Shown: positions 8,189 to 18,118 of the stretch, piece after piece
How positions within the stretch are numbered: the first letter of the stretch is position 1
How the letters are laid out: each line of letters starts with the position of its first letter
Assembly: GCF_016651105.1 (NCBI RefSeq)
Contig: NZ_JAEKEL010000001.1
Coordinates: 712,001 to 776,000, forward strand
Length of the DNA stretch: 64,000 nt
Source: Pseudomonas sp. TH15
GTDB lineage: Bacteria > Pseudomonadota > Gammaproteobacteria > Pseudomonadales > Pseudomonadaceae
Direction: 5' to 3'
Program-made: the position numbers and the translations under genes
The notes under the pieces: model-generated
What the model saw: the letters and a program-made list of their open reading frames with translations, nothing else
What the model was told of the DNA's origin: nothing
Database searches by the model: none

Positions 8189-10192
8189 TTACTTGGCCGC
8201 ATTCACGTTGCCATTGCCAAGGGTTGCCCGGGCTTGCAAGTGCTTGAATAGAGGCTCAAGTACCGGCGCAACGAACCGCGCGCCGATCTCCGACAGGTGA
8301 TTGTCGTCGGTATACAGCGAATGGCCGTTGAGCTCGACCCGGCACAGGCCCGATGAATCACACAACGCCGGGGCCGGATCAACTACGGTCACACCCGAAT
8401 TGGCGGCCGCAATTTGCGCGAACAACTGGCTGATGAACGCCTGGCGCTTGAAGTGCTCCGTCACCGCCAGGCCCACGTCATCGGTCGGACGATGCAACAT
8501 CGCCAATCGACTTAGGCGGTAAGGCGGGCTGAACTGCTGCAGCGGCGCTTCCTTGACCAGCCAGACACGATGCCCGCCGTCCCGCAGCTTTCGCACTGTC
8601 GCCCGTAATCCTTCGGCCAGTCGTTGTTCGACGCTGGCTCTTTCATAACGACCACTGGAATTCCTCAGCGCGTGCCCGAGATCGCCTTTCGCATCGCCAT
8701 AGAGATAGAGGCTCCAGCGCGCAACCAGCACTACATCGCCCACCGATTGCGGCTTCAAGGCCAGCTCGACCCGGCGATTGAACCGGGCACACGTCTGATC
8801 GAACTCCAGACCCTCAACCGGAATGCAGCCCGGGGAGCTGGCAAGGATCACGCTGACGCCATGTTTTTGCGCCCCATCATCGAACACCGGGATCAGCGCC
8901 GTGGCATGACTGTCCCCCCAGACCAGTGCCTTTGAAGCGGTAGACGCTTGAGTCCCGTAGTGACAGAAGAGCTTGTCGTCAGGGGTTTTATCATTGGCCA
9001 GGCAGCGCATCAGTTCCGGCCGCCATTCCTTCCCTTTGGCGTACTGCAAGGCTTGATCAGGCAAGCGCCAGGGTAAGCCATTGGTCCAGCGCAGCGCTTG
9101 ACCGGCCAGCCCCAGCACCAACACGCCGACACCTGCCGCCAGCAAAATCTGCCGACGCCCCGCCAACAACCGCCGCTCGCGAAACGGCGTTTCGACGAAG
9201 CGCCATGACAGATAACCCAGCACCAGGCTGAGCAGAATCAAGCCTGAGATATCAAACAGGCCAGGTTCATCGACGCTGGCATAGCTGGAGAAAACAAAGA
9301 CCGGCCAGTGCCACAGGTACCAGGAATAGGAAATCAGCCCAAGCCCCACCAGCACACGGCTGCCCAGCAGGCCGCCGACCAGGGTTTGCCGATGTCCGTT
9401 GGCCCAGATCAGCGCGACCACACCCAACGTCGGCAATAGCGCTGCTGCGCCGGGGAATGGGGTGCTTTTGTCGTAGCAGAACACCGCCAGCAGAATCAGC
9501 CCGAGGCCGCCCAGGCTGACAATTTGAGCGCCCATCGGTGTCAGGCGCCAGTTACCTCTGGGCGCAACCGCCAGCATCGCGCCGGCCAACAGTTCCCAGG
9601 CGCGCATCGGCAACAGGAAAAAAGCTTTTTCCGGGTGATGCGCCACGGCCCAGACGCTGAGCCCGAATGACACCAGCAACACACCGAACAGCGCCAGCCG
9701 CCAATGCTTGAGGCGACTCGACAAAACCGTCAGCAGCAGCGGAAAGACAATGTAGAACTGCTCCTCAACCGCCAGCGACCAGGTGTGCAGCAACGGCTTG
9801 AGGTCGGAGGCCACATCGAAATAACCCTCCTGACGCATGAACAGGAGGTTGGACACGAACATCACCTGATAACGCACCGAGCGCCCCAGTTCCTCGTAAT
9901 CCTTGGGGGCCAGCAGGAACCAGCCCACCGCCAGCACCACGATGATCATCACAAACAGCGCCGGCAGGATTCGCCGGGCACGCCGGGCCCAGAAATCGAC
10001 AAAGCTGAAGCACCCGGCCTGCCGCTGGTTCAAGATAATCGAGGTGATCAGGAAACCGGAAATCACGAAAAAGATGTCCACACCGACGAAGCCGCCGGAG
10101 AAGCCAGGAATACCAAAATGAAACAGCACGACAGCAATCACAGCGATTGCGCGCAAGCCGTCGATGTCCCTTCGATAAGCAAGAGAGCTCAT
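8189..10192 (-). CDS. Acyltransferase family protein with C-terminal SGNH domain (OafA-like O-acetylase)
   Basis: 667 aa. The N-terminal about 350 residues are an acyltransferase-3 membrane domain starting YRRDIDGLRAIAVIAVVLFH, with VGVDIFFVISGFLI and about ten hydrophobic segments. The C-terminal periplasmic part is an SGNH hydrolase-like domain with the serine block LVWGDSHATALIP and the D-x-x-H block DDNHLSEIGA. This two-domain form O-acetylates surface polysaccharide or LPS O-antigen. P. aeruginosa has a homologue (PA5238) between ubiD and rho. Substrate is not predictable. No strong ribosome-binding site. Confidence 0.9.
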   Translation of the reverse strand: MSSLAYRRDIDGLRAIAVIAVVLFHFGIPGFSGGFVGVDIFFVISGFLITSIILNQRQAGCFSFVDFWARRARRILPALFVMIIVVLAVGWFLLAPKDYEELGRSVRYQVMFVSNLLFMRQEGYFDVASDLKPLLHTWSLAVEEQFYIVFPLLLTVLSSRLKHWRLALFGVLLVSFGLSVWAVAHHPEKAFFLLPMRAWELLAGAMLAVAPRGNWRLTPMGAQIVSLGGLGLILLAVFCYDKSTPFPGAAALLPTLGVVALIWANGHRQTLVGGLLGSRVLVGLGLISYSWYLWHWPVFVFSSYASVDEPGLFDISGLILLSLVLGYLSWRFVETPFRERRLLAGRRQILLAAGVGVLVLGLAGQALRWTNGLPWRLPDQALQYAKGKEWRPELMRCLANDKTPDDKLFCHYGTQASTASKALVWGDSHATALIPVFDDGAQKHGVSVILASSPGCIPVEGLEFDQTCARFNRRVELALKPQSVGDVVLVARWSLYLYGDAKGDLGHALRNSSGRYERASVEQRLAEGLRATVRKLRDGGHRVWLVKEAPLQQFSPPYRLSRLAMLHRPTDDVGLAVTEHFKRQAFISQLFAQIAAANSGVTVVDPAPALCDSSGLCRVELNGHSLYTDDNHLSEIGARFVAPVLEPLFKHLQARATLGNGNVNAAK

Positions 10193-10338
10193 AAAATCTT
10201 TAATGCCAAATCAGATGGTTGTTTTTTGTACAGCAGGTGCCTCTCAGGCCGAGAAGGTCACCGATGCCGCTTCTTGTTTTGCCCACTCACAGACCTTACC
10301 AGATCGAGAACCTCCCATCGCCGGGACAAAAAACGGGC

Positions 10339-10369
10339 AAAAAATGGCGCCCCGAAGGACGCCATTTTT
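10339..10369 (-). terminator. Rho-independent terminator after rho
   Basis: AAAAATGGCG and CGCCATTTTT pair around a 10-nt loop, 19 nt beyond the rho stop codon, with a T-run in the minus-strand direction. Confidence 0.85.
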
Positions 10370-10387
10370 AGCGGTTAAAAAACCGTC

Positions 10388-11647
<1,260 letters not shown>

Positions 11648-11845
11648 ATAGGAATGACGTAATCATTTATGGAGGGGGGGAAATTAAGCTTTTGGCTTAA
11701 TGAGGCCGCGCCGCAGAGAAGGCGACAGGATCGCGTACTTATTCGAAAAGGAGTGCGTCGGCGACGGCTAGCAGGGGGCAGTGGAGAAACCAGTGCGGGG
11801 CCGAATGTACCACCTGAGTTTCGGAGCGTCTAGCCCTGAATACGC

Positions 11846-11875
11846 AAAAAGCCCCGCAATTTGCGGGGCTTTTTT
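11846..11875 (-). terminator. Rho-independent terminator after trxA
   Basis: AAAAAGCCCCGC and GCGGGGCTTTTT form a GC-rich hairpin with tails 17 nt past the trxA stop; it separates trxA from rho. Confidence 0.9.
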
Positions 11876-11891
11876 ATACAACGTCGCCGAC

Positions 11892-12221
11892 TTAGATGTT
11901 GGCGTCGAGGAATGCAGCCAATTGCGACTTGGACAGTGCGCCAACCTTGGTTGCTTCAACGTTGCCGTTCTTGAACAGCATCAGGGTCGGGATACCACGT
12001 ACGCCGTGCTTGGCCGGGGTTTCCTGGTTTTCGTCGATGTTCAGTTTGGCAATGGTCAGCTTGCCAGCGTAGGTACCAGCAATTTCGTCCAGAACCGGGG
12101 CGATCATTTTGCAAGGACCACACCACTCAGCCCAGTAGTCAACGAGCACAGGGCCGGCAGCCTTAAGTACTTCTTCTTCGAAGTTAGCGTCGGTGACGTG
12201 CTTGATAAGATCGCTGCTCAT
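11892..12221 (-). CDS. trxA: Thioredoxin 1
   Basis: 109 aa cytoplasmic thiol-disulfide oxidoreductase. The active site WCGPC lies at residues 33-37, the cis-proline is in [11 protein letters not shown], and the length matches E. coli thioredoxin 1. GGAGA lies a few nt before the ATG. It is immediately upstream of rho, as in other gammaproteobacteria, but a strong terminator lies between the two, so most transcripts should be monocistronic. It reduces ribonucleotide reductase, methionine sulfoxide reductase and other disulfide substrates. Confidence 0.97.
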   Translation of the reverse strand: MSSDLIKHVTDANFEEEVLKAAGPVLVDYWAEWCGPCKMIAPVLDEIAGTYAGKLTIAKLNIDENQETPAKHGVRGIPTLMLFKNGNVEATKVGALSKSQLAAFLDANI

Positions 12222-12343
12222 GGATGTCTCCGGGTTGTAAGCAAAAAAAAACGTGGCCCATCATAGCTGCCCTTCCCTCGTTCAGGAAGGTGCAGATGAT
12301 TGAGTCTCGCTATGGTGGCGCATGAGTTTGGGTATAGCTCAAG

Positions 12344-13051
12344 TCATGAGGTGGCGGGGGCGATGAAAGCGATTCCGGTGCGCAGCGCGGCATTGCGCAC
12401 ATGTTCCTGCATTGCCTTCTGTGCCGCACCGGACGTCCGGCGCGCCAGTGCGCGGAGGATTTTGCGGTGTTCCTGCCAGGTTTCCATGGCCCGCTCTGCC
12501 CGGATGAACGGTAACTTCTGACTCTCCAGAAAGATGTCGGCGCTGGCGGTCAGGATGCTCAACATCGCCTGATTGCCGCTGGCCAGCAGGATGCGCCGAT
12601 GAAATTCGAAGTCCAGCCGCGCCGCAGCATCGAAGTCGCAGGCCTTTAATTCGTTGCGCATGGCGGCGACGTTATCTTCCAGTGCATCGAGTTCATCAGT
12701 GCTTAAGGTCACGGCAGCCAACCCTGCGGCGAACCCTTCCAGGGCATAGCGCAACTGGAAGATATCCAGCGGCGAAGCCTGGGACGCAAATGGCCAACTC
12801 AGCGCTCCATCGCCTCGGGGCAAGTCCACCGGGGCCTGCACGAAAACGCCCTTGCCCGGCTGGATACTGATCACGCCCAGCGCACTCAGGGACGACAACG
12901 CCTCGCGAAGCGACGCCCGGCTAACCCCCAATTGCACCGCCAAATCCCGTTGCGAGGGCAACGCATCCCCCGGTCCGAAATCCTGTTCGGTAATCAGTTT
13001 GCGGATGGCTTGCAGCGCCACTTCAGGTACGGCGCGAGAGATCGAGTTCAT
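12344..13051 (-). CDS. FadR-type GntR-family transcriptional regulator (FCD domain)
   Basis: 235 aa. An N-terminal winged helix-turn-helix (residues 8-75, with PSQRDLAVQLGVSRASLREALSSLSALGVI) is joined to an all-helical FCD ligand-binding domain (about 95-225) containing FEFHRRILLASGN, in which Asp/His residues usually bind a metal that contacts a small organic acid. It is divergent from the amino-acid ABC operon and separated from it by 256 nt, so it is the probable regulator of that operon, with the imported compound or a breakdown product as effector. The ligand is unknown. Confidence 0.88.
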   Translation of the reverse strand: MNSISRAVPEVALQAIRKLITEQDFGPGDALPSQRDLAVQLGVSRASLREALSSLSALGVISIQPGKGVFVQAPVDLPRGDGALSWPFASQASPLDIFQLRYALEGFAAGLAAVTLSTDELDALEDNVAAMRNELKACDFDAAARLDFEFHRRILLASGNQAMLSILTASADIFLESQKLPFIRAERAMETWQEHRKILRALARRTSGAAQKAMQEHVRNAALRTGIAFIAPATS

Positions 13052-13187
13052 GGTTTTTCAGACGAACCAGGCCAATGAGCGGCTAGTTGTAAAGCTATTC
13101 GCGGCGCCCGGCAAGTCGTGCCCCACTGGGGTTCGGTGATCAAAGGCAATGCGCTATCGAGGTGCGAAACGCGACCTGACTGTTCAG

Positions 13188-13218
13188 ACCAGTAAGACCG
13201 AACAACACCAGTAAAACC
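13188..13218. promoter_or_regulatory. Candidate operator: direct repeats ACCAGTAARACC
   Basis: ACCAGTAAGACC (13188-13199) and ACCAGTAAAACC (13207-13218) are direct repeats 19 nt apart in the region shared by the FadR-type regulator and the ABC operon. The regulator is the obvious candidate to bind here; this is inferred from position only. Confidence 0.4.
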
Positions 13219-13307
13219 GCGGCCTGCCACCCGCAAAGCCCAATGTTGGCATGGCCCGTGCTCTGTCGAATCGCAGAAATCACTTCTCGCCGATTCGGAG
13301 ATTTGCC

Positions 13308-14093
13308 ATGACCCAGCGTTACAGCGCCCTCCTCGCTGCCCTGTTTGCCAGCCTGATGCTGAGCCAGGCACCCGCCCACGCCGACGGTCTGGAGGATGTG
13401 GTCAAGCGCGGCACCCTCAAAGTCGCCGTGCCGCAGGACTTCCCGCCGTTCGGCTCGGTCGGCCCGGACATGAAACCGCGAGGTCTGGATATCGACACCG
13501 CCAAGCTGCTGGCTGAGCAGCTCAAGGTCAAACTCGAACTGACCCCGGTCAACAGCACCAACCGCATCCCGTTCCTGACCACCGGCAAAGTCGACCTGGT
13601 GATTTCCAGCCTCGGCAAAAACCCCGAGCGCGAGAAAGTCATCGACTTCTCCAGCGCCTACGCGCCGTTCTACCTCGCCGTGTTCGGCCCGCCAGACGCC
13701 GCTATCAAGACTCTGGACGACCTCAAGGGCAAAACCATCAGCGTCACCCGTGGCGCCATCGAAGACATCGAGCTGACCAAAGTCGCCCCGGAAGGCGTAA
13801 CCATCAAGCGCTTCGAAGACAACAACACGACCATCGCCGCCTACCTCGCCGGCCAGGTTGACCTGATCGCCAGCGGCAACGTGGTGATGGTGGCGATCAG
13901 CGAGAAAAACCCGAAACGCGTGCCGGCGCTGAAAGTGAAACTCAAGGATTCGCCGGTCTACGTCGGCGTGAACAAGAACGAGCCGGCGCTGCTGGACAAG
14001 GTCAACCAGATCCTCGCCACGGCCAAAACCGACGGTTCACTGGAGAAAAACTCCCAGACCTGGCTCAAAGAACCGCTGCCGGCCGATCTCTGA
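13308..14093 (+). CDS. Amino-acid ABC transporter substrate-binding protein
   Basis: 261 aa with a signal peptide (MTQRYSALLAALFASLMLSQ, cleavage near AHA-DG). The mature protein is a family-3 solute-binding protein: GTLKVAVPQDFPPFG near the N-terminus, then DIDTAKLLAEQL, TGKVDLVISSLGKNPEREKVIDFS and GKTISVTRGAIEDIEL. It captures a polar amino acid or related ligand in the periplasm and passes it to the two permeases encoded next. GGAGA before the ATG at 13308 fixes the start; an upstream in-frame ATG lacks a ribosome-binding site. First gene of a four-gene operon. Confidence 0.9.
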   Translation: MTQRYSALLAALFASLMLSQAPAHADGLEDVVKRGTLKVAVPQDFPPFGSVGPDMKPRGLDIDTAKLLAEQLKVKLELTPVNSTNRIPFLTTGKVDLVISSLGKNPEREKVIDFSSAYAPFYLAVFGPPDAAIKTLDDLKGKTISVTRGAIEDIELTKVAPEGVTIKRFEDNNTTIAAYLAGQVDLIASGNVVMVAISEKNPKRVPALKVKLKDSPVYVGVNKNEPALLDKVNQILATAKTDGSLEKNSQTWLKEPLPADL

Positions 14094-14114
14094 TCGCCAG
14101 CCGGGAGACTCAAT

Positions 14115-14795
14115 ATGGCTTATCAGTTCGACTTTATTCCGGTGATACAAAACACCGACCTGTTGCTGCGCGGTGCGCTGTTCACCCTTGAACTGACGGC
14201 CATCGGCGCGGTGTTCGGCGTCGGTCTGGGCATTGTCGGGGCGCTGGTGCGGGCGTGGAACATCCGTCCGTTTTCCGCGATCTTCGGGGTTTACGTCGAG
14301 TTGATCCGCAACACGCCGTTCCTGGTGCAATTGTTTTTCATCTTCTTCGGTCTGCCATCGCTGGGTGTGCAGATCTCCGAATGGCAAGCGGCGGTACTGG
14401 CGATGGTGATCAACCTCGGTGCCTATTCGACCGAGATCATCCGCGCCGGCATTCAAGCGATCCCACGGGGTCAACTGGAAGCCGCGGCGGCATTGGCGAT
14501 GAGCCGTTTCGAAGCCTTTCGCCACGTGATCTTGCTGCCGGCACTGGGCAAGGTCTGGCCGGCGCTGAGCAGCCAGATCATCATCGTCATGCTCGGGTCG
14601 GCGGTTTGCTCGCAGATCGCCACCGAAGAACTGAGCTTCGCCGCCAACTTCATCCAATCGCGCAACTTCCGCGCCTTTGAAACCTACGCCCTGACCACGC
14701 TGATCTACCTGTGCATGGCGCTGCTGATCCGCCAACTGCTGAACTGGATCGGTCGCCGGTATATATCCAGAAGCAGCGCGGGGAGCAGCCAATGA
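14115..14795 (+). CDS. Amino-acid ABC transporter permease (first)
   Basis: 226 aa HisM/GlnP-type inner-membrane permease. About five hydrophobic segments surround the EAA loop IQAIPRGQLEAAAALAMSRF (about 115-134), which docks on the ATPase. YVELIRNTPFLVQLFFIFFG is the usual conserved stretch after the first segments. Starts 21 nt after the binding-protein stop with GGGAGA upstream; its TGA overlaps the next ATG (ATGA), so the two permeases are translationally coupled and probably form a heterodimer. Confidence 0.92.
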   Translation: MAYQFDFIPVIQNTDLLLRGALFTLELTAIGAVFGVGLGIVGALVRAWNIRPFSAIFGVYVELIRNTPFLVQLFFIFFGLPSLGVQISEWQAAVLAMVINLGAYSTEIIRAGIQAIPRGQLEAAAALAMSRFEAFRHVILLPALGKVWPALSSQIIIVMLGSAVCSQIATEELSFAANFIQSRNFRAFETYALTTLIYLCMALLIRQLLNWIGRRYISRSSAGSSQ

Positions 14796-15442
14796 GCGAT
14801 TTCACCTTCTGGGACATCGTGCGCAACCTGCTCACGGGCCTGCAATGGACGCTGGCACTGTCGCTGGTGGCATTTATCGGCGGTGGCTTGATCGGCTTGT
14901 TGATCATGGTCATGCGCATTTCGAAAAAAGCCCTGCCGCGCAACTTCGCCCGCACCTACATCGAACTGTTCCAGGGCACGCCGCTGTTGATGCAGTTGTT
15001 TCTGGTGTTCTTCGGCGTGGCGTTGGCCGGGGTGGAGATTTCCCCGTGGATGGCGGCGGCGGTGGCGCTGACGCTGTTCACCAGCGCTTACCTGGCGGAG
15101 ATCTGGCGCGGTTGCGTCGACTCGATCCCCAACGGTCAATGGGAAGCTTCGTCGAGCCTGGCGCTCAACCCGCTGGAGCAGTTGCGCTACGTGATCCTGC
15201 CGCAAGCCCTGCGCATCGCCGTGGCGCCGACCGTTGGCTTTTCGGTGCAAGTGGTCAAAGGCACCGCCGTCACCTCGATCATCGGTTTCACCGAACTGAC
15301 CAAGACCGGCGGCATGCTCGCCAACGCGACTTTCGAACCGTTCATGGTCTACGGCCTCGTGGCCCTCGGTTACTTCTTGCTCTGCTACCCCTTGTCCCTC
15401 AGTGCGCGCTATCTGGAAAGGAGACTGCATGCCTCTGCTTAG
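14792..15442 (+). CDS. Amino-acid ABC transporter permease (second)
   Basis: 216 aa, paralogous to the preceding permease. It has YIELFQGTPLLMQLFLVFFG and the EAA loop DSIPNGQWEASSSLALNPLE. The start at 14792 overlaps the upstream stop by four bases; the frame stays open further upstream, but only this start has a ribosome-binding site (GGGAGC) and matches family length. Its 3' end overlaps the ATPase gene by 14 nt. Together the two permeases form the transmembrane channel. Confidence 0.92.
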   Translation: MSDFTFWDIVRNLLTGLQWTLALSLVAFIGGGLIGLLIMVMRISKKALPRNFARTYIELFQGTPLLMQLFLVFFGVALAGVEISPWMAAAVALTLFTSAYLAEIWRGCVDSIPNGQWEASSSLALNPLEQLRYVILPQALRIAVAPTVGFSVQVVKGTAVTSIIGFTELTKTGGMLANATFEPFMVYGLVALGYFLLCYPLSLSARYLERRLHASA

Positions 15443-16166
15443 AATTTCGGCCCTGCATAAATATTACGGCGACCACCATGTGCTCAAAGGCATCGACCTG
15501 AGCGTCGAGGAAGGCCAGGTGGTGGCGATCATCGGCCGCAGCGGCTCGGGCAAATCCACGTTGCTGCGCACCTTGAATGGCCTGGAGTCGATCAACGACG
15601 GCGTGATCGAAGTCGACGGTGAATACCTCGACGCCGCCCGCGCCGATTTGCGCAGCTTGCGGCAGAAAGTCGGGATGGTGTTCCAGCAGTTCAACCTGTT
15701 CCCGCACCTGACGGTCGGCGAGAACGTGATGCTGGCGCCGCAAGTGGTGCAAAAGGTGCCCAAGGCAAAAGCAAAAGAACTGGCAAAAGAGATGCTGGAA
15801 CGGGTCGGACTGGGGGAGAAGTTTGATGCGTTCCCCGATCGTTTGTCCGGTGGTCAGCAGCAGCGCGTGGCGATTGCCCGGGCCTTGGCGATGTCGCCGA
15901 AGGTGTTGCTGTGCGACGAGATCACCTCGGCGCTGGACCCGGAGTTGGTCAATGAAGTGCTGAGCGTGGTCCGGCAACTGGCCAAAGAAGGCATGACGCT
16001 GATCATGGTCACCCACGAAATGCGCTTCGCCCGGGAGGTTGGGGATAAGTTGGTGTTCATGCATCAGGGCAAGGTGCATGAAGTTGGGGATCCGAAGATT
16101 TTGTTCGCGAATCCGCAGACGGCGGAGTTGGCGAATTTCATCGGCACCGTGGAAGCGGCGAGCTAA
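15429..16166 (+). CDS. Amino-acid ABC transporter ATP-binding protein
   Basis: 245 aa, GlnQ/HisP-type ATPase. Walker A GRSGSGKST (about 35-43), Q-loop MVFQQFNLFPH, signature LSGGQQQRVAIARAL, Walker B VLLCDEITSALDPE and the switch histidine in MVTHEM are all intact. AAAGGAGA lies 5 nt before the ATG at 15429. It powers uptake through the two coupled permeases and is the last gene of the operon; a REP pair follows. By family the substrate is a polar amino acid, but sequence alone does not tell which. Confidence 0.94.
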   Translation: MPLLRISALHKYYGDHHVLKGIDLSVEEGQVVAIIGRSGSGKSTLLRTLNGLESINDGVIEVDGEYLDAARADLRSLRQKVGMVFQQFNLFPHLTVGENVMLAPQVVQKVPKAKAKELAKEMLERVGLGEKFDAFPDRLSGGQQQRVAIARALAMSPKVLLCDEITSALDPELVNEVLSVVRQLAKEGMTLIMVTHEMRFAREVGDKLVFMHQGKVHEVGDPKILFANPQTAELANFIGTVEAAS

Positions 16167-16180
16167 GTCGCGCATATCAC

Positions 16181-16316
16181 CTGTGGCGAGGGAGCTTGCT
16201 CCCACTGGGCTGCGAAGCAGCCCCAAAGCCATACACCGCGCAACACCGGCAAATTCCGGTCGGCAGATTTTACGACTGCTGCGCCGCCGAGCGGGAGCAA
16301 GCTCCCTCGCCACAGA
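16181..16316. repeat. REP pair, CTGTGGCGAGGGAGCTTGCTCCC class
   Basis: Inverted copies at 16181-16204 and 16291-16315, with secondary pairing (GGGCTGC and related segments) between them. It lies between the ABC operon and ppx. The same class recurs at 17924, 31743 and 39236. Confidence 0.85.
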
Positions 16317-16409
16317 AGTTGTGCTGAATCAAGGCTTTCAGTTCTGCGCGTTGGCGCCAGCGTTTGATCGTGGCACGATGTCGAGGTTATCGACCGAGAC
16401 CCCCTGACC

Positions 16410-17912
16410 ATGCCGCAATCCCAAGCCAAGAATCTGTCCCTGATCGCCGCAATCGACCTGGGCTCCAACAGCTTTCACATGGTCGTGGCCAAGGCCCAGA
16501 ACGGCGAAATCCGTATTCTTGAGCGCCTCGGCGAAAAGGTCCAACTGGCCGCCGGCATCGACGACGAGCGCCAGCTCAACGAAGAATCCATGCAGCGCGG
16601 GCTCGATTGCCTGAAGCGTTTTGCCCAACTGATCAACGGTATGCCCCCCGGCGCCGTGCGGATCGTCGGCACCAACGCCCTGCGTGAAGCCCGTAACCGG
16701 GCCGAGTTCATCCACCGCGCCGAAGAAATCCTCGGCCACCCGGTGGAAGTCATCTCCGGTCGTGAAGAAGCGCGCCTGATCTACCTCGGCGTCTCCCACA
16801 CCCTCGCCGACACCCCGGGCAAACGCCTGGTGGCCGACATCGGCGGCGGCAGTACCGAATTCATCATCGGCCAGCGCTTCGAACCGCTGCTGCGCGAAAG
16901 CCTGCAAATGGGCTGCGTCAGCTATACCCAGCGCTATTTCAAGGATGGCAAGGTCACCCCGGCCCGTTACGCCCAGGCGTACACCGCGGCACGGCTGGAG
17001 ATCATGAGCATCGAGCACGCCCTGCATCGCCTGACCTGGGATGAAGCCATCGGCTCCTCGGGCACCATCCGCGCCATCGGCCTGGCACTGAAGGCTGGCG
17101 GTCATGGCACCGGCGAAGTGAATGCCGAAGGCCTCGCCTGGCTCAAGCGCAAGCTGATCAAACTGGGTGATGCGGAGAAAATCGACTTCGAAGGCATCAA
17201 GCCCGACCGCCGTGCGATCTTCCCGGCGGGCCTGGCGATTCTCGAAGCCATCTTCGACGCCCTCGAACTGCAACGTATGGATCACTGTGAAGGCGCCCTG
17301 CGTGAAGGCGTGCTCTATGACCTGCTGGGCCGTCATCATCACGAAGACGTCCGCGAGCGCACCCTCAGCTCGCTGATGGAGCGTTACCACGTTGATCTGG
17401 AACAAGCCGCGCGAGTTGAACGCAAGGCCCTGCATGCTTTCGACCAAGTAGCCGCGGACTGGGACCTGGACGACGGCGTCTGGCGCGAATTGCTGGGCTG
17501 GGCCGCCAAGGTCCATGAAGTCGGCCTGGACATCGCCCACTATCACTACCACAAGCACGGCGCCTACCTGATCGAGCACTCGGACCTGGCGGGTTTCTCC
17601 CGCGAAGACCAGCAAATGCTCGCGCTGCTGGTGCGCGGTCACCGCCGCAATATTCCCCGGGACAAGTTTGCCGATTTCGGCGATGACGGCATCAAGCTGA
17701 TTCGCCTGTGCGTGCTGCTGCGCTTTGCGATCCTGTTCCACCACATTCGCGGCACCCAGGAAATGCCCCAGGTCGTACTCAAAGCCAATGGCGACAGCCT
17801 GGATGTGCTGTTCCCGAAAAACTGGCTGGACGAAAACCAGCTGACCCAGGCTGATTTCGCGCTGGAAGCGGAATGGCTGACCCGGGTTGGTTTTACGTTG
17901 AACGTGCGCTAA
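16410..17912 (+). CDS. ppx: Exopolyphosphatase
   Basis: 500 aa Ppx/GppA-family phosphatase of the ASKHA fold. It hydrolyses terminal phosphates from polyphosphate; family members can also act on pppGpp. The phosphate-1 loop [14 protein letters not shown] (about 13-26), the [14 protein letters not shown] segment and the phosphate-2 loop [11 protein letters not shown] are intact, and a C-terminal HD-like helical domain follows. Length is close to E. coli Ppx (513 aa). It faces ppk with a shared terminator rather than following it in an operon as in E. coli. The ribosome-binding site is weak. Confidence 0.95.
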   Translation: MPQSQAKNLSLIAAIDLGSNSFHMVVAKAQNGEIRILERLGEKVQLAAGIDDERQLNEESMQRGLDCLKRFAQLINGMPPGAVRIVGTNALREARNRAEFIHRAEEILGHPVEVISGREEARLIYLGVSHTLADTPGKRLVADIGGGSTEFIIGQRFEPLLRESLQMGCVSYTQRYFKDGKVTPARYAQAYTAARLEIMSIEHALHRLTWDEAIGSSGTIRAIGLALKAGGHGTGEVNAEGLAWLKRKLIKLGDAEKIDFEGIKPDRRAIFPAGLAILEAIFDALELQRMDHCEGALREGVLYDLLGRHHHEDVRERTLSSLMERYHVDLEQAARVERKALHAFDQVAADWDLDDGVWRELLGWAAKVHEVGLDIAHYHYHKHGAYLIEHSDLAGFSREDQQMLALLVRGHRRNIPRDKFADFGDDGIKLIRLCVLLRFAILFHHIRGTQEMPQVVLKANGDSLDVLFPKNWLDENQLTQADFALEAEWLTRVGFTLNVR

Positions 17913-17923
17913 CGAACACAATC

Positions 17924-18057
17924 CCTGTGGCGAGGGAGCTTGCTCCCGCTGGGGTGCGAAGCGCCCCCATCTGCCTTAGTGGTTTATCAGAAATTATTAG
18001 GTGACCGGTTTTGGGGCTGCTGCGCAGCCCAGCGGGAGCAAGCTCCCTCGCCACAGG
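17924..18057. repeat. REP pair, CTGTGGCGAGGGAGC class
   Basis: Inverted copies at 17924-17950 and 18031-18057 after the ppx stop. The inner segments GGGGTGCGAAGCGCCCC and GGGGCTGCTGCGCAGCCC can fold as separate hairpins. Confidence 0.85.
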
Positions 18058-18066
18058 AATGTGACC

Positions 18067-18101
18067 AAAAAAATGGCGATCCGCAGGGATCGCCATTTTT
18101 T
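18067..18101. terminator. Bidirectional terminator between ppx and ppk
   Basis: AAAAAATGGCGATCC and GGATCGCCATTTTTT pair around a 4-nt loop. T-runs on both strands let it end both convergent transcripts. Confidence 0.88.
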
Positions 18102-18118
18102 ATGAGCCGATGTTTGCG

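Noticed and set aside
16338..17921. Long open frame antisense to ppx (over 500 codons)
   Set aside because: It mirrors the ppx frame in a GC-rich, third-position-biased gene and has no ribosome-binding site or family features; ppx has intact catalytic motifs.
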